Positions 8,894 to 16,788 of a DNA stretch of 64,000 bases are shown here, piece after piece (the stretch's first letter is position 1; every line of letters starts with the position of its first letter). This DNA comes from Paenibacillus glycanilyticus. Its GTDB lineage: Bacteria; Bacillota; Bacilli; Paenibacillales; Paenibacillaceae. Location: the NCBI RefSeq assembly GCF_030161375.1, contig NZ_BSSQ01000006.1, positions 62,001 through 126,000 of the forward strand, read 5' to 3'. Below the pieces are notes generated by a model that made no database searches, had not been told where the DNA came from, and was given only the letters and a program-made list of their open reading frames with translations. Both the position numbers and the translations under genes were made by a program.

Positions 8894-9534
8894 GTAGCAG
8901 GCAAAAAGCCTGCTACGGGTTAGTGAGGCGAGGTGCGACAGGTGCGTGGAGCGAAGTAGCAGGCAAAAAGCCTTCTACAGAGAAGTGAGGCGAGGTGCGA
9001 CAGGTGCGCGGGGCGAAGTAGCAGGCAAAAAGCCTGCTACTGGAGAGTGCCGAGAGGTGCGACGGGTGCGCAGAGCGAAGTAGCAGGCAAAAAGCCTGCT
9101 ACAGAGTAGTGAGGGAAAGGTGACGGGTGCGTGAAGCGAAATAGCAGGTAAAAAGCCTGCTGCAGAGTAGTGAGTCGAGGTGCAACAGGTGAGTGGAGTG
9201 AAATAGCAGGTAAAAAGCCTGCTACAGGGTAGTGAGGGAAAGGTGACGGGTGCGTGAAGCGATATAGCAGGCAAAAAGCCTGCTGCAGAGTAGTGAGTCG
9301 AGGTGCAACAGGTGAGTAGAGTGAAATAGCAGGCAAAAAGCCTGCTACAGAATAATGAGGCGAGGTGCGACAGGTGCGTGGAGCGAAATAGCAGGCAAAA
9401 AGCCTGCTACAGAGTAGTGAGGCAAGGTGCGACAGGTGAGTGGAGTGAAATAGCAGGCGAAAAACCTGTTACAGGTTAGTGAGGCGAGGGGCGGCAGGTG
9501 CGCGGAGGGAAATAGCAGGCAAAAAGCCTGCTAC
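8894..9534. repeat. Tandem array of eleven 61-62 bp hairpin units
   Basis: Eleven units start at 8894, 8956, 9018, 9080, 9141, 9203, 9264, 9326, 9388, 9450 and 9512. Each begins with a 9-bp stem (G/A)TAGCAGGC, a loop of about five A, and GCCTGCTAC, followed by a spacer of about 38 bases rich in G and A (GAGTAGTGAGGCGAGGTGCG and so on). Units 5-6 and 7-8 form a higher-order duplication of about 123 bp with shared changes (GAGGGAAAGGTGACGGG, GCTGCAG, GAGTCGAGGTGCAACAG). It fills the gap between the Asp-box lipoprotein start and the AraC gene. Open frames through it are by-products of the repeat and have no ribosome site. Confidence 0.95.
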
Positions 9535-9556
9535 AGGCGGGCTGCTGTCTAAGCGC

Positions 9557-9589
9557 AAAAAAAGGGCCGTCCCTCGTCGAGGGGCAGCC
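9557..9589 (-). terminator. Terminator of the AraC/GyrI gene
   Basis: On the minus strand GGCTGCCCCTC, loop GAC, GAGGGACGGCC, then a run of seven T. It lies between the AraC stop and the tandem array, so the array is not part of that transcript unless there is read-through. Confidence 0.85.
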
Positions 9590-9607
9590 ACTTTGAGCTT
9601 TTATCGG

Positions 9608-10525
9608 TTATTCCGCTTTTTTCTTGATCGGAATATATATATCCATTTGAATCTCCGCCAGCTCATGGTTGCTGCGCTCATCGTACAGCTCGAACTCCGG
9701 CTTGCCGGCATGCTCGTAACCGGAATGCGGGAACCACTCGCCAAAGATCGTCATCCAGGTGCTTTGGATCGAGGAAGAGAACTGCTCCCGCGGCACTTTA
9801 GGCGTCGTGAATACGGCGTATTCGGCGCCTTCGAACTCTTGGCAGACGAGGCCTTCGCCCTCCACGCCTTCAAAAGATTCGGCTTCCATGCCAATCAGAT
9901 AGGAGAAGCTGTCCGAACCCATATCGAAGTTGTAGCAGATGCCAAGCTCGACGGGGGACTCTTTGTGCACGCGGTTAGGAATGTTTCGGTACAGCTCTTT
10001 TTGAATATATTCCTGCCAGAACGCCGGAATCTCCCGATGGTTGTCGCCGTTTGCTCTGGTGCGGATCTCGTAGCCGATCACTTTGAAGGCCGGTTTCGTC
10101 ACAATTTTATAATCCATTCGTATTCCTCCTAGATAGGGATTGTACTTGCGCTGAAGCACGTTCAGCCTGGAGTAGGCCGGAGGCTTGATCCCCCGCTTGC
10201 GGTAATCGCCAGGCGTTATATCGAAGACGCGTTTGAAGGCGCGCGTGAAGGTCTCATGATTCTGAAACCCGTTATCGAGCGCAATATCGAGCAGCTTCGC
10301 ATCGGAAAAAGCAACCTGATAAGCAGATCGGGCAAGACGCCGTTTACGCACATATTCCATTACGGTCTCTCCTGCCATGGTTTGAAAGACCCGATGAAAA
10401 TGAAAGTCCGAGAGCTTCGCAACTTGCGCCAGCCGCGATAAAGACAACTCCTCGCCAATATGGGCCTCAATGTAATCGATCGTCTCTTGAATCTGCATCA
10501 AATAGTCCTGCTTCATCCGGCTCAA
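9608..10525 (-). CDS. AraC-family regulator with GyrI-like ligand domain
   Basis: Transcription factor of 305 residues. The two AraC helix-turn-helix units occupy about 1-110 (ETIDYIEAHIGEELSLSRLA, then GFQNHETFTRAFKRVFDITP). A GyrI-like/SOUL-type small-molecule domain follows from about 125 (YKIVTKPAFKVIGYEIRTRA) to the end. This Rob/BmrR-like layout is typical of regulators that sense drugs or other hydrophobic compounds. The start is uncertain: TTG at 10525 is only 4 bases from GGAGG, while ATG at 10516 is 13 bases away. The target is not known; nearest genes are the aldo/keto reductase and the Asp-box lipoprotein. Confidence 0.88.
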   Translation of the reverse strand: MSRMKQDYLMQIQETIDYIEAHIGEELSLSRLAQVAKLSDFHFHRVFQTMAGETVMEYVRKRRLARSAYQVAFSDAKLLDIALDNGFQNHETFTRAFKRVFDITPGDYRKRGIKPPAYSRLNVLQRKYNPYLGGIRMDYKIVTKPAFKVIGYEIRTRANGDNHREIPAFWQEYIQKELYRNIPNRVHKESPVELGICYNFDMGSDSFSYLIGMEAESFEGVEGEGLVCQEFEGAEYAVFTTPKVPREQFSSSIQSTWMTIFGEWFPHSGYEHAGKPEFELYDERSNHELAEIQMDIYIPIKKKAE

Positions 10526-10601
10526 ACAGCCTCCTCGTTCTCCGATGAACCCATTGTATACGAATGGTGGTTCCGGTTCTTGATGATTCTTGCTGTACTA
10601 G

Positions 10602-10638
10602 AAGAACAGCCCCCGGCGTAGGGCCGGAGGCTGTTCTT
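10602..10638 (-). terminator. Terminator of the aldo/keto reductase gene
   Basis: Inverted repeat of about 15 bp with minor mismatch: AAGAACAGCC.CCGGC against GCCGG.GGCTGTTCTT. The T run on the minus strand is short (TTCTT), so termination may be partial. Confidence 0.6.
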
Positions 10639-10652
10639 ATTCGTAATTAACC

Positions 10653-11570
10653 TTATGGCAAAATGTTGCCTGCCGCGCGGTAGATCGTATACCACTCTTC
10701 GCGAGTAAGAGTGATTTCGGCTGCTTTTACGCAGTCTTTCAGACGCTCGATGTTCATCGAACCGATTACCGGCTGCATTTTCGCAGGGTGACGCAGGATC
10801 CAAGCGATCGCAATCGTTGTGTTGCTCACGTCATATTTGCCGGCGATCTCGTCGATGGCTTTGTTCAGCTCAGGGAACTTGTCGCTGCCGAGGAATACGC
10901 CTTCGAAGAAGCCGTATTGGAATGGCGACCAAGGCTGAACCGTGATGTCGTTCAGGCGGCAATAATCGAGAATGCTGCCGTCGCGGTTAATCGCGGAGCT
11001 GTTCTCCATGTTTACGTTGATACCGTTCGAGATCATATTCGCATTGGTGATGCTCAGCTGCAGCTGGTTCGCAACGATTGGTTGTTTCACCGATTTCTTA
11101 AGCAGCTCGATTTGCATAGGGTTTTGGTTCGATACGCCGAAGTGGCGTACTTTGCCGGAGCTTTCGAGACGGTCGAACGCTTCAGCCACTTCATCCGGCT
11201 CTACCAGTGCATCCGGACGGTGCAGAAGCAGGATGTCGAGGTAGTCGGTGTTGAGACGCTTCAGAATCGCGTCAGTGGAAGCGAGGATATGTTCTTTCGA
11301 GAAGTCGAACATGCCCTGTCTAATGCCGCATTTGGATTGCAAAATAATATTCTCGCGAACAGAGTCGTTCATATGGATCGCATCCGCGAAAATTTCCTCG
11401 CAATTGCCGCCGCCGTAAATATCCGCATGGTCGAAGAAGTTTGCTCCTTGCTCAAGCGCCGTTTGAACAAAACGCTCTGCTCCTGCTTTATCCAAGGAAT
11501 TAATACGCATACAGCCAACCGCTACTACCGGTACCTCTAGCGCCGTGCTTCCGAGTTTGATCGTTTTCAT
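10653..11570 (-). CDS. Aldo/keto reductase, YdhF-like
   Basis: NADPH-dependent oxidoreductase with a TIM-barrel fold, 305 residues, close in pattern to the E. coli YdhF group. The catalytic tetrad is readable: Asp47 and Tyr52 in FFDHADIY, Lys80 in LQSKCG, His117 in LLLHRPD. The C-terminal IGSMNIERLKDC segment is the usual cofactor-phosphate loop. The start is supported by AGGAGG. The 5' leader contains the first of two 31-bp direct repeats. The physiological substrate cannot be inferred. Confidence 0.92.
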   Translation of the reverse strand: MKTIKLGSTALEVPVVAVGCMRINSLDKAGAERFVQTALEQGANFFDHADIYGGGNCEEIFADAIHMNDSVRENIILQSKCGIRQGMFDFSKEHILASTDAILKRLNTDYLDILLLHRPDALVEPDEVAEAFDRLESSGKVRHFGVSNQNPMQIELLKKSVKQPIVANQLQLSITNANMISNGINVNMENSSAINRDGSILDYCRLNDITVQPWSPFQYGFFEGVFLGSDKFPELNKAIDEIAGKYDVSNTTIAIAWILRHPAKMQPVIGSMNIERLKDCVKAAEITLTREEWYTIYRAAGNILP

Positions 11571-11587
11571 TGATAATTCCTCCTAAA

Positions 11588-11684
11588 ATGAATTGTCACC
11601 CAAACAGCCGGATGGCTGGTTGTGATGATTCATGCTTCGTAAGCATGAGCTTAATGAATTGTCACCCAAACAGCTGGATGGCTG
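11588..11684. repeat. Pair of 31-bp direct repeats upstream of the reductase
   Basis: Copies at 11588-11618 and 11654-11684 read ATGAATTGTCACCCAAACAG followed by C(C/T)GGATGGCTG and differ at one base. Each ends in a small hairpin CAGCC-GGAT-GGCTG. Between them lies CATGCTT-CGT-AAGCATG, a 7-bp hairpin. They occupy the 5' side of the reductase in the 316-base gap shared with the patatin gene; nothing else is evident there. Confidence 0.85.
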
Positions 11685-11886
11685 ATCCTAATGACTTATG
11701 ATAATAATCCATATTTCTTGTAAACGATTGCAAACAATGGGACAACCGCTTATGTATCCTTATCGATTGTGACATAGTTGCTGGTCTCTTTCAAGGCATG
11801 CGCTTAGGAAAGTTTGTTAAGTTTCTTTAGCCTTAGTACAATGAAAGGATGAATAAAGAGCATAGCCTGATCGGGAGGCAGAATGA

Positions 11887-12747
11887 ATGAACAACCTACA
11901 ATCGACCGGACTTATTTTGGAAGGCGGCGGCATGCGCGGCGTTTATACGGCCGGGGTGCTGGAGTATTTGTCGGAGCATAACGTGTATTTTCCGTACATG
12001 ATCGGGGTATCTGCGGGGGCGTGCATGGGGGCGAGTTATTTGTCGAGACAGCTTGGCCGCAACCGGACCGTCAATGTGGAATGGGTGAGCGATCCCCGTT
12101 ATATATCGTGGAAGAATTTCTGGACAAAACGGCAGCTGTTTGGCATGGACTTCATCTTCGATGACATTCCGAATAAGCATGTGCCCTTTGATTATGAAGC
12201 GTTCGACCGGAGTCCGGAGGAATTTGTCATTGGCACAACCGACTGCGAGACGGGAGAGACGGTCTACTATCGGAAAAGCGATCCGGATTTCGATGTGCTG
12301 AAGCTGCTCCGGGCTTCAAGCTCGCTTCCGTTTATTGCTCCTATGGTGGAATACGGTGGCCGGAAGCTACTGGACGGCGGGATCTCCGATCCCATTCCGC
12401 TGAAGAAAGCCGAAAGCGACGGTTATAAGCGGAATGTTCTTATTCTGACGAGGAACGAGGATTACCGGAAATCAGCAGGGAAGTTTGGCTGGATCGTGAA
12501 GAGAGCTTACCGCCGTTATCCCAAGCTCACCGAGATGATGCTTGGACGGCATGCCAAATACAACGAGACGCTAGATGACATTGCTCGGCAGGAGCAAGAA
12601 GGGACCGTATTTGTCATTCGTCCGCAAGAGGCGCTGACCGTTGGCCGAATGGAGCGCGATCCCGCCAAGCTGGATGCCTTGTACCGGCAGGGATACGAGG
12701 ATGCGAAGCGGATCATGCCGCGGCTGCGGGCATGGCTGGAACAATAA
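11887..12747 (+). CDS. Patatin-like phospholipase
   Basis: Cytoplasmic or membrane-associated lipid acyl hydrolase of the RssA/YjjU type, 286 residues. The Ser-Asp dyad is visible: oxyanion loop GGGMRG at 13-18, nucleophile Ser42 in GVSAG, and Asp163 in DGGISDP. Bacterial members hydrolyse phospholipids or are of unknown substrate. GGGAGG sits 7 bases before the ATG at 11887; the ATG at 11883 is out of frame. It stands alone, with the FusB-type gene's promoter about 30 bases after its stop. Confidence 0.92.
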   Translation: MNNLQSTGLILEGGGMRGVYTAGVLEYLSEHNVYFPYMIGVSAGACMGASYLSRQLGRNRTVNVEWVSDPRYISWKNFWTKRQLFGMDFIFDDIPNKHVPFDYEAFDRSPEEFVIGTTDCETGETVYYRKSDPDFDVLKLLRASSSLPFIAPMVEYGGRKLLDGGISDPIPLKKAESDGYKRNVLILTRNEDYRKSAGKFGWIVKRAYRRYPKLTEMMLGRHAKYNETLDDIARQEQEGTVFVIRPQEALTVGRMERDPAKLDALYRQGYEDAKRIMPRLRAWLEQ

Positions 12748-12756
12748 GGTGCGGGA

Positions 12757-12786
12757 TTGCGGGTTAAGCTTGGTCTATTTTATAAT
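12757..12786 (+). promoter_or_regulatory. Probable promoter of the leader peptide-fusB-like unit
   Basis: TTGCGG (12757-12762), 18-base spacer, consensus TATAAT (12781-12786). Transcription would begin near 12793, just before the leader-peptide ribosome site AAAGGAGGCGG. Confidence 0.6.
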
Positions 12787-12816
12787 TAAGAAGTAAAGTA
12801 AAAGGAGGCGGTAACA

Positions 12817-12870
12817 ATGGCAAATCAATTTGCCGGATTACGAAACAGCTTCATGCAGAGCCTGAATTAG
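12817..12870 (+). CDS. 17-residue leader peptide of the FusB-type gene
   Basis: Reads MANQFAGLRNSFMQSLN and stops at TAG. It has the strongest ribosome binding site in the region (AAAGGAGG, 7-8 bases before ATG). It ends one base before the first of two RNA hairpins that precede the FusB-type gene. Size, position and site strength are those of a regulatory leader peptide like those of erm and cat attenuators. No known peptide was recognised. Function as a sensor of ribosome stalling is inference. Confidence 0.7.
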   Translation: MANQFAGLRNSFMQSLN

Positions 12871-13015
12871 GGGCGATACTTTGCATGGGGCGGACTAATT
12901 AGATGGTCGCCCGGCTATCGTTTCTAATAATGGGCTTTGCACCTTATTTGAGCGCAAGATCATTCAAATACAATAAGGGGCTGACAAAGCAATGTGTACA
13001 CCATTTATTAGAAAC
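12871..13015 (+). promoter_or_regulatory. Translational attenuator sequestering the FusB-type start site
   Basis: Hairpin 1: CGATA (12874-12878) with TATCG (12916-12920) around GGGCG/CGCCC, directly after the leader stop. Hairpin 2, three stacked stems: GTTTCTAATAATGG (12920-12933) with CCATTTATTAGAAAC (13001-13015, one bulged T); GCTTTG (12934-12939) with CAAAGC (12985-12990); CCTTATT (12942-12948) with AATAAGG (12972-12978). The ribosome site AAGGGG (12975-12980) is partly inside the third stem and the ATG (12992) lies in the internal loop between the first two. ATTAGA in hairpin 1 can pair with TCTAAT in hairpin 2, offering an alternative fold. The structure is derived from base pairing by eye, not by energy computation. 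Confidence 0.75.
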
Positions 13016-13645
13016 CATCAACTGAATATGATTAAGAAACAAGTAGGCGAGCTGCAAAAAGCTTGCACGACCGTATCGGATCCGAGAGTGATTGAATCGG
13101 TCCGGTCGAATACGCCTTTTAAGGTAAAGGAAGCTTTCCCGGGAGCGACGGAAGCCGAGCAGAAGCTGCTCGAAGGTTTTGCGCCGTTAAATTCGCCTCA
13201 GGAATTCCAAGGCTATTTGCGTTCGCTCGAAGAATACGCGAAGCCGTTTGACCATGTGGACGAGAAACAGCTGAAGAAGCTGTTCCCGAAAGCGAAGAAA
13301 CTGAAGGTTCCCGATCTCGCGGCGCTTGATTTGCGTTACGTAACTTATCTGGGCTGGAAGGATACCGGAACAAACAAGATGTATCTCGCTTATCACTTGA
13401 ACGGCAAGCTTGTTGGAGTAGAAGGCCGATTTACGCCCGTGGGGAAAAAAAGCGTATGTTTCCTCTGCAACCGGCATGAAGAAGTAGCGTTGTTCTCGGC
13501 TGTAACGAAGTCGAAGCCCGCTAACGCTTCGCCGGATTACTACAAGGCGATCGGCAACTATATGTGCGTGAACAGCGAGACCTGCAACCGAAACATTACC
13601 GATGTAACGGTGTTGGAACGGTTTATTTCCGACATTGTTTTATAA
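12992..13645 (+). CDS. FusB/FBP-type elongation factor G-binding protein
   Basis: Cytoplasmic protein of 217 residues matching the fusidic-acid-resistance FusB/FusC family, which binds EF-G and releases it from drug-stalled ribosomes. N-terminal helical half (1-105), then KKLKVPDLAALDLRYVTYLGW and a C-terminal zinc-finger domain with Cys156, Cys159, Cys192 and Cys198 (SVCFLC ... YMCVNSETC), which matches the four-Cys domain of staphylococcal FusB, as does the length (about 213). A chromosomal homolog in a soil Firmicute may be a general EF-G rescue factor rather than a dedicated resistance gene. Expression appears controlled by the upstream leader peptide and hairpin. Confidence 0.9.
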   Translation: MCTPFIRNHQLNMIKKQVGELQKACTTVSDPRVIESVRSNTPFKVKEAFPGATEAEQKLLEGFAPLNSPQEFQGYLRSLEEYAKPFDHVDEKQLKKLFPKAKKLKVPDLAALDLRYVTYLGWKDTGTNKMYLAYHLNGKLVGVEGRFTPVGKKSVCFLCNRHEEVALFSAVTKSKPANASPDYYKAIGNYMCVNSETCNRNITDVTVLERFISDIVL

Positions 13646-13656
13646 TGCGATATAGA

Positions 13657-13686
13657 GAAAGCCCGCCAACGTTGGCGGGCTTTCTT
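13657..13686. terminator. Two-way terminator after the FusB-type gene
   Basis: Perfect palindrome GAAAGCCCGCCAAC / GTTGGCGGGCTTTC, usable by the FusB-type gene and the convergent DUF4395 gene. Confidence 0.9.
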
Positions 13687-13698
13687 GCTGCTTAACCG

Positions 13699-14145
13699 TT
13701 AAGTTCTGCGATGGCGCAGACGGTATTGCTTGTATTGGAAATACATGAAGCAGCCGAGGCAGAAGCCGCTTAAGGCAGCAACGACGGCAGCCGTCAGCAT
13801 GCCAAGCGCAATATAAGATAATACGGCAAGACCCAGGTAATGCGCGGCAAGCGTAACGGCAAGAAACATAATGGCGAGCAGATTGTTGAAGCGCAGCAGC
13901 TCGCGTGCTTCGGTCCGCTGGCTTACCGGAAGCAACGGCGAGAACAAGCGAACAAACAAATTATATTTGACTCCGTACGTACGGCTGATCAGTTGCACGG
14001 CAAGGGGAAGGGCAAGAATCCACCAAGATTGGGTAAGGACCGTTGCGATGATGCTGAGCAGAATGCCAAGCTGATTGCCGCGAACGCGGTGCAAGGGCAC
14101 TTCATCGATACATTCGTAACTGAAATGAATAACCGGCTGGGACAT
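13699..14145 (-). CDS. DUF4395-type membrane protein
   Basis: Integral membrane protein of 148 residues with four hydrophobic segments in two pairs (about 27-52 and 88-130) separated by a polar loop FVRLFSPLLPVSQRTEARE. The closing GFCLGCFMYFQYKQYR with its CxxC near the membrane face is characteristic of DUF4395 proteins. Function is unknown; the family is sometimes linked to thioredoxin-like or rhodanese genes, none of which is next to it here. ACGGAGG precedes the ATG. Confidence 0.75.
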   Translation of the reverse strand: MSQPVIHFSYECIDEVPLHRVRGNQLGILLSIIATVLTQSWWILALPLAVQLISRTYGVKYNLFVRLFSPLLPVSQRTEARELLRFNNLLAIMFLAVTLAAHYLGLAVLSYIALGMLTAAVVAALSGFCLGCFMYFQYKQYRLRHRRT

Positions 14146-14322
14146 GATTATCCTCCGTTCGGGTGTATATTAGTTCCAGTATATAATAATTCACAGTTTT
14201 CGGGTAGGTATTAATGGTTAGAAAATTTGAGAATCATTTGTGATTGACGCTTTTTCAAAAACTTTTTACAATTAATCAGGCAATAAGATGCAAGGCTGCA
14301 TACAGGAGGTTAACAGAAGCGC

Positions 14323-14781
14323 ATGAATTTAAAAATAATCGTCATTGGTCTCTACGTGGTGCTGATCTATTGGTTATCTCTCCATTTTACATTTTTGGAT
14401 ACTTTATTTTTCCCGACCCTTGGGGCATTCAGCTTTCTCTTCCTCACTCGCTCCTCTACAATATCCGAGATCGGCAAAGTTACTCTAGGCGCCGTGATCT
14501 CTTCGGGACTTGGAACGCTGCTACATTTCCTTTATCCCAGCCCGATCTCCCTATTCGTGAACGTCATTATTACGATGTGGCTTATCAATAAATTCAAATG
14601 GAACGCACCGCCGATTGTAGCCGTGTCGCTTGTTCCGTTTTTCTCGCATTCGCCTCACCAATGGGCCATTCCGCTCTCCGTCTGCGCGGCGCTGCTCGGT
14701 CTAATGCTGGTTCTTTATCTTGTGCAGGTCATCGAGAGCAGACGTGCGCAAATCTATGAATCGAAATCCACAGCCGTATGA
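14323..14781 (+). CDS. Small HPP-like integral membrane protein
   Basis: Membrane protein of 152 residues with about five hydrophobic helices and a short charged C-terminal tail. The pattern of helices and the WNAPPIVAVSLVPFF segment recall HPP-family proteins, but the His-Pro-Pro signature itself is absent. AGGAGG lies 12-13 bases before the ATG, which is long; an in-frame stop upstream excludes an earlier start. It is convergent with nothing and is followed by the MATE gene on the same strand after 115 bases. Function unknown. Confidence 0.7.
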   Translation: MNLKIIVIGLYVVLIYWLSLHFTFLDTLFFPTLGAFSFLFLTRSSTISEIGKVTLGAVISSGLGTLLHFLYPSPISLFVNVIITMWLINKFKWNAPPIVAVSLVPFFSHSPHQWAIPLSVCAALLGLMLVLYLVQVIESRRAQIYESKSTAV

Positions 14782-14896
14782 AGGCGTGGATTTTTTCGTG
14801 TTTTTGGCGGAAAACGAACATAGACAAATGGGATTCATAGTAGTAGCTTATTAGATAGCTTAAGCTTTACCAATTCAACGAGAAGAATGTGATGAT

Positions 14897-16294
14897 ATGG
14901 GTATAGGACGACCCAGACTAAAAGGTAAACACGAGGCTTTCCTCGAACGGCACTTCACCGGAGTGTCCATTGATTACAGACAGATTATTGCTCTATTTAT
15001 TCCGATCCTCATCGACCAGGCGTTTATCATCGGCCTTAATCTGCTGAATACGGCTATGGTCAGCTCGTCGGGCGTGGATGCGGTTAGTGCCGTTAACATG
15101 GTGGATTCGCTGAATATCTTCCTGATCAGCGTATTTATTGCGGTATCGACTGGGGGGACCGTCGTTGTGGCGCAATACAAAGGCAGCGGCAATCATCAGA
15201 TGGTATCCAAATCAGCGGCAAGCTCGGTAGCTTCCGTTACGCTCGTCGCGCTGGCCATCAGTTTGATCGTTGTGGCGTTCCATAATCCGATGCTGAGGCT
15301 GCTCTTCGGATCCGCATCGCCTGATGTGCTGGAAGAAGGCAGAACGTATCTGATCGGCAGCGGCTTGTCCTATGTCGGGATTGCGATGATGGAGGCGGTA
15401 TGCGGGGCGCTGCGGGGGATTGGAAGAAGCCGCGCTTCTCTTATGTTGTCGCTGGTAATGAACTTCTCCTACGTGGCGATGAACATCGTGTTTATTAACC
15501 TGATGAATATGGGCGTGCTGGGGTTAAGCATTTCGGTTAATATTTCGCGGTATGCGGCGGCCGTTCTGGCTATTGTTTATCTCGTTAAGATTGATACGAG
15601 CCTGCGGATTCGTCTTCGGGATATGTTGTCGGTCAATATTGCGATGCTGCGAAAAATCCTATTCGTAGGATTGCCCTTTGCGGCGGAGCAGATGTTTTTC
15701 AACGGGGGCAAAATCGTTACCCAAACGTTTGTCGTTAGCCTAGGCACCTATGCCATCGCCACCAATGCGATCAGCGGATCGCTTGCGAACGTGCTGCAAA
15801 TTCCTTCGAACGCGCTGGCGATTACCGCCATCACGGTTATCGGGCAATGCATGGGGCAGCGGAATATAGAGGATGCGCGGAAGTTCACCCGTTCATTCCT
15901 ATGGTTATCTACGGCATGTCTGTTTATTATGTCTTGTCTGATGCTGCCGTTCTTCTATCCGCTCGTGGGATTGTTCCATCCGCCGGCCGAGATTGTGGAC
16001 GATATCTTTATCATTACGTTAGTTAATGCGATTATGCAGGTTATATTCTGGTCCATCAGCTTTATTATGCCGTCCGCGCTGCGGGCGGCGGGCGACTCGA
16101 AGTTCACTTCGGTCGTGTCGCTGCTCTCGATGTGGCTGTTCCGGATTGTGCTTGGTTACCTGCTCGCCATCGTGTTTGACTTCGGCATTCTTGGCGTCTG
16201 GTTTGCGATGAATTTGGAGTGGGGCGTAAGGGGAGCGGTCTTCCTCTGGCGCTTCCGCGGCAAGAAGTGGTACCGGCACCGTTTGATCGACTAA
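14897..16294 (+). CDS. MATE-family efflux transporter
   Basis: Twelve-helix Na+ or H+ coupled exporter, 465 residues, typical length. The first half carries QAFIIGLNLLNTAMVSSSGV and VSTGGTVVVAQYKG, the second FAAEQMFFNGGKIVTQTFVV and ITVIGQCMGQ, which are equivalent positions in the two MATE repeats. Substrates of this group are cationic drugs, peptides or metabolites and cannot be assigned. The ribosome site is weak (GTGATG), suggesting modest expression. Confidence 0.9.
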   Translation: MGIGRPRLKGKHEAFLERHFTGVSIDYRQIIALFIPILIDQAFIIGLNLLNTAMVSSSGVDAVSAVNMVDSLNIFLISVFIAVSTGGTVVVAQYKGSGNHQMVSKSAASSVASVTLVALAISLIVVAFHNPMLRLLFGSASPDVLEEGRTYLIGSGLSYVGIAMMEAVCGALRGIGRSRASLMLSLVMNFSYVAMNIVFINLMNMGVLGLSISVNISRYAAAVLAIVYLVKIDTSLRIRLRDMLSVNIAMLRKILFVGLPFAAEQMFFNGGKIVTQTFVVSLGTYAIATNAISGSLANVLQIPSNALAITAITVIGQCMGQRNIEDARKFTRSFLWLSTACLFIMSCLMLPFFYPLVGLFHPPAEIVDDIFIITLVNAIMQVIFWSISFIMPSALRAAGDSKFTSVVSLLSMWLFRIVLGYLLAIVFDFGILGVWFAMNLEWGVRGAVFLWRFRGKKWYRHRLID

Positions 16295-16301
16295 TAGAGA
16301 A

Positions 16302-16333
16302 AGGGGCTGTCCCGTTATGGGGCAGCCCCTGTT
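16302..16333 (+). terminator. Terminator of the MATE gene
   Basis: Twelve-bp stem AGGGGCTGTCCC / GGGGCAGCCCCT with loop GTTAT and a short T run. Confidence 0.8.
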
Positions 16334-16403
16334 TGTGCGTTTTGGCGATAGATTTGCCAAGTGGCCTCATGATTCGGCACCTGGCACCTCGTTAAGCCTA
16401 TTC

Positions 16404-16649
16404 CTACGTCCAAGCCCAGAAGAAGCCGTCGCGGTCCCACGCGATTCTGCCTTTATGCAGCTTGCGAAAAGCCTTTTTGACTTCCTTCTCCAGCGACGCA
16501 TTGCCGTTCTCGTTCACAAAGATGTATTGCTCGCCAAAATGCTCCTTCACATGCGCAATCGCTTCTTCCTGGCGCAAGTTCCCTCGATTCTTAATCTCAT
16601 GAACCATCCATTCGGCGATTTGCTGCTCGGTTGTTGTTTCCACGTTCAT
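16404..16649 (-). CDS. Small conserved-looking protein, function unknown
   Basis: Eighty-one residues, soluble and charged: QQIAEWMVHEIKNRGNLRQE, then EHFGEQYIFVNENGNASLEK, ending WDRDGFFWAWT. The layout suggests a small winged-helix or alpha/beta domain with an aromatic C terminus; I believe similar proteins of Bacilli are called DUF6953, but this is from memory. GGAGG precedes the ATG at 9 bases. It lies alone between the MATE terminator and an intergenic repeat. Confidence 0.65.
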   Translation of the reverse strand: MNVETTTEQQIAEWMVHEIKNRGNLRQEEAIAHVKEHFGEQYIFVNENGNASLEKEVKKAFRKLHKGRIAWDRDGFFWAWT

Positions 16650-16788
16650 TGTACGACCTCCAATACCTGATTGGCGTTATTATATCATGACTGAGTTGGA
16701 GGACAAATTTGTGCTAGCCTCTCGCTGGAGACGAAAGGTACGTGAATGGGGAGTAATCGCTAGTCGACTATGGGGAGAAAACTGCCGC

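Noticed and set aside
8975..9336. Two overlapping minus-strand open frames of 99 codons each with repeated peptides inside the 62-bp array
   Set aside because: They arise only because the repeat lacks stops in those frames; no ribosome site, no promoter, and the peptide pattern simply mirrors the DNA repeat.
8894..9534. CRISPR-like array
   Set aside because: The units are contiguous and the segments between hairpins are themselves repeated, so there are no unique spacers and no cas genes.
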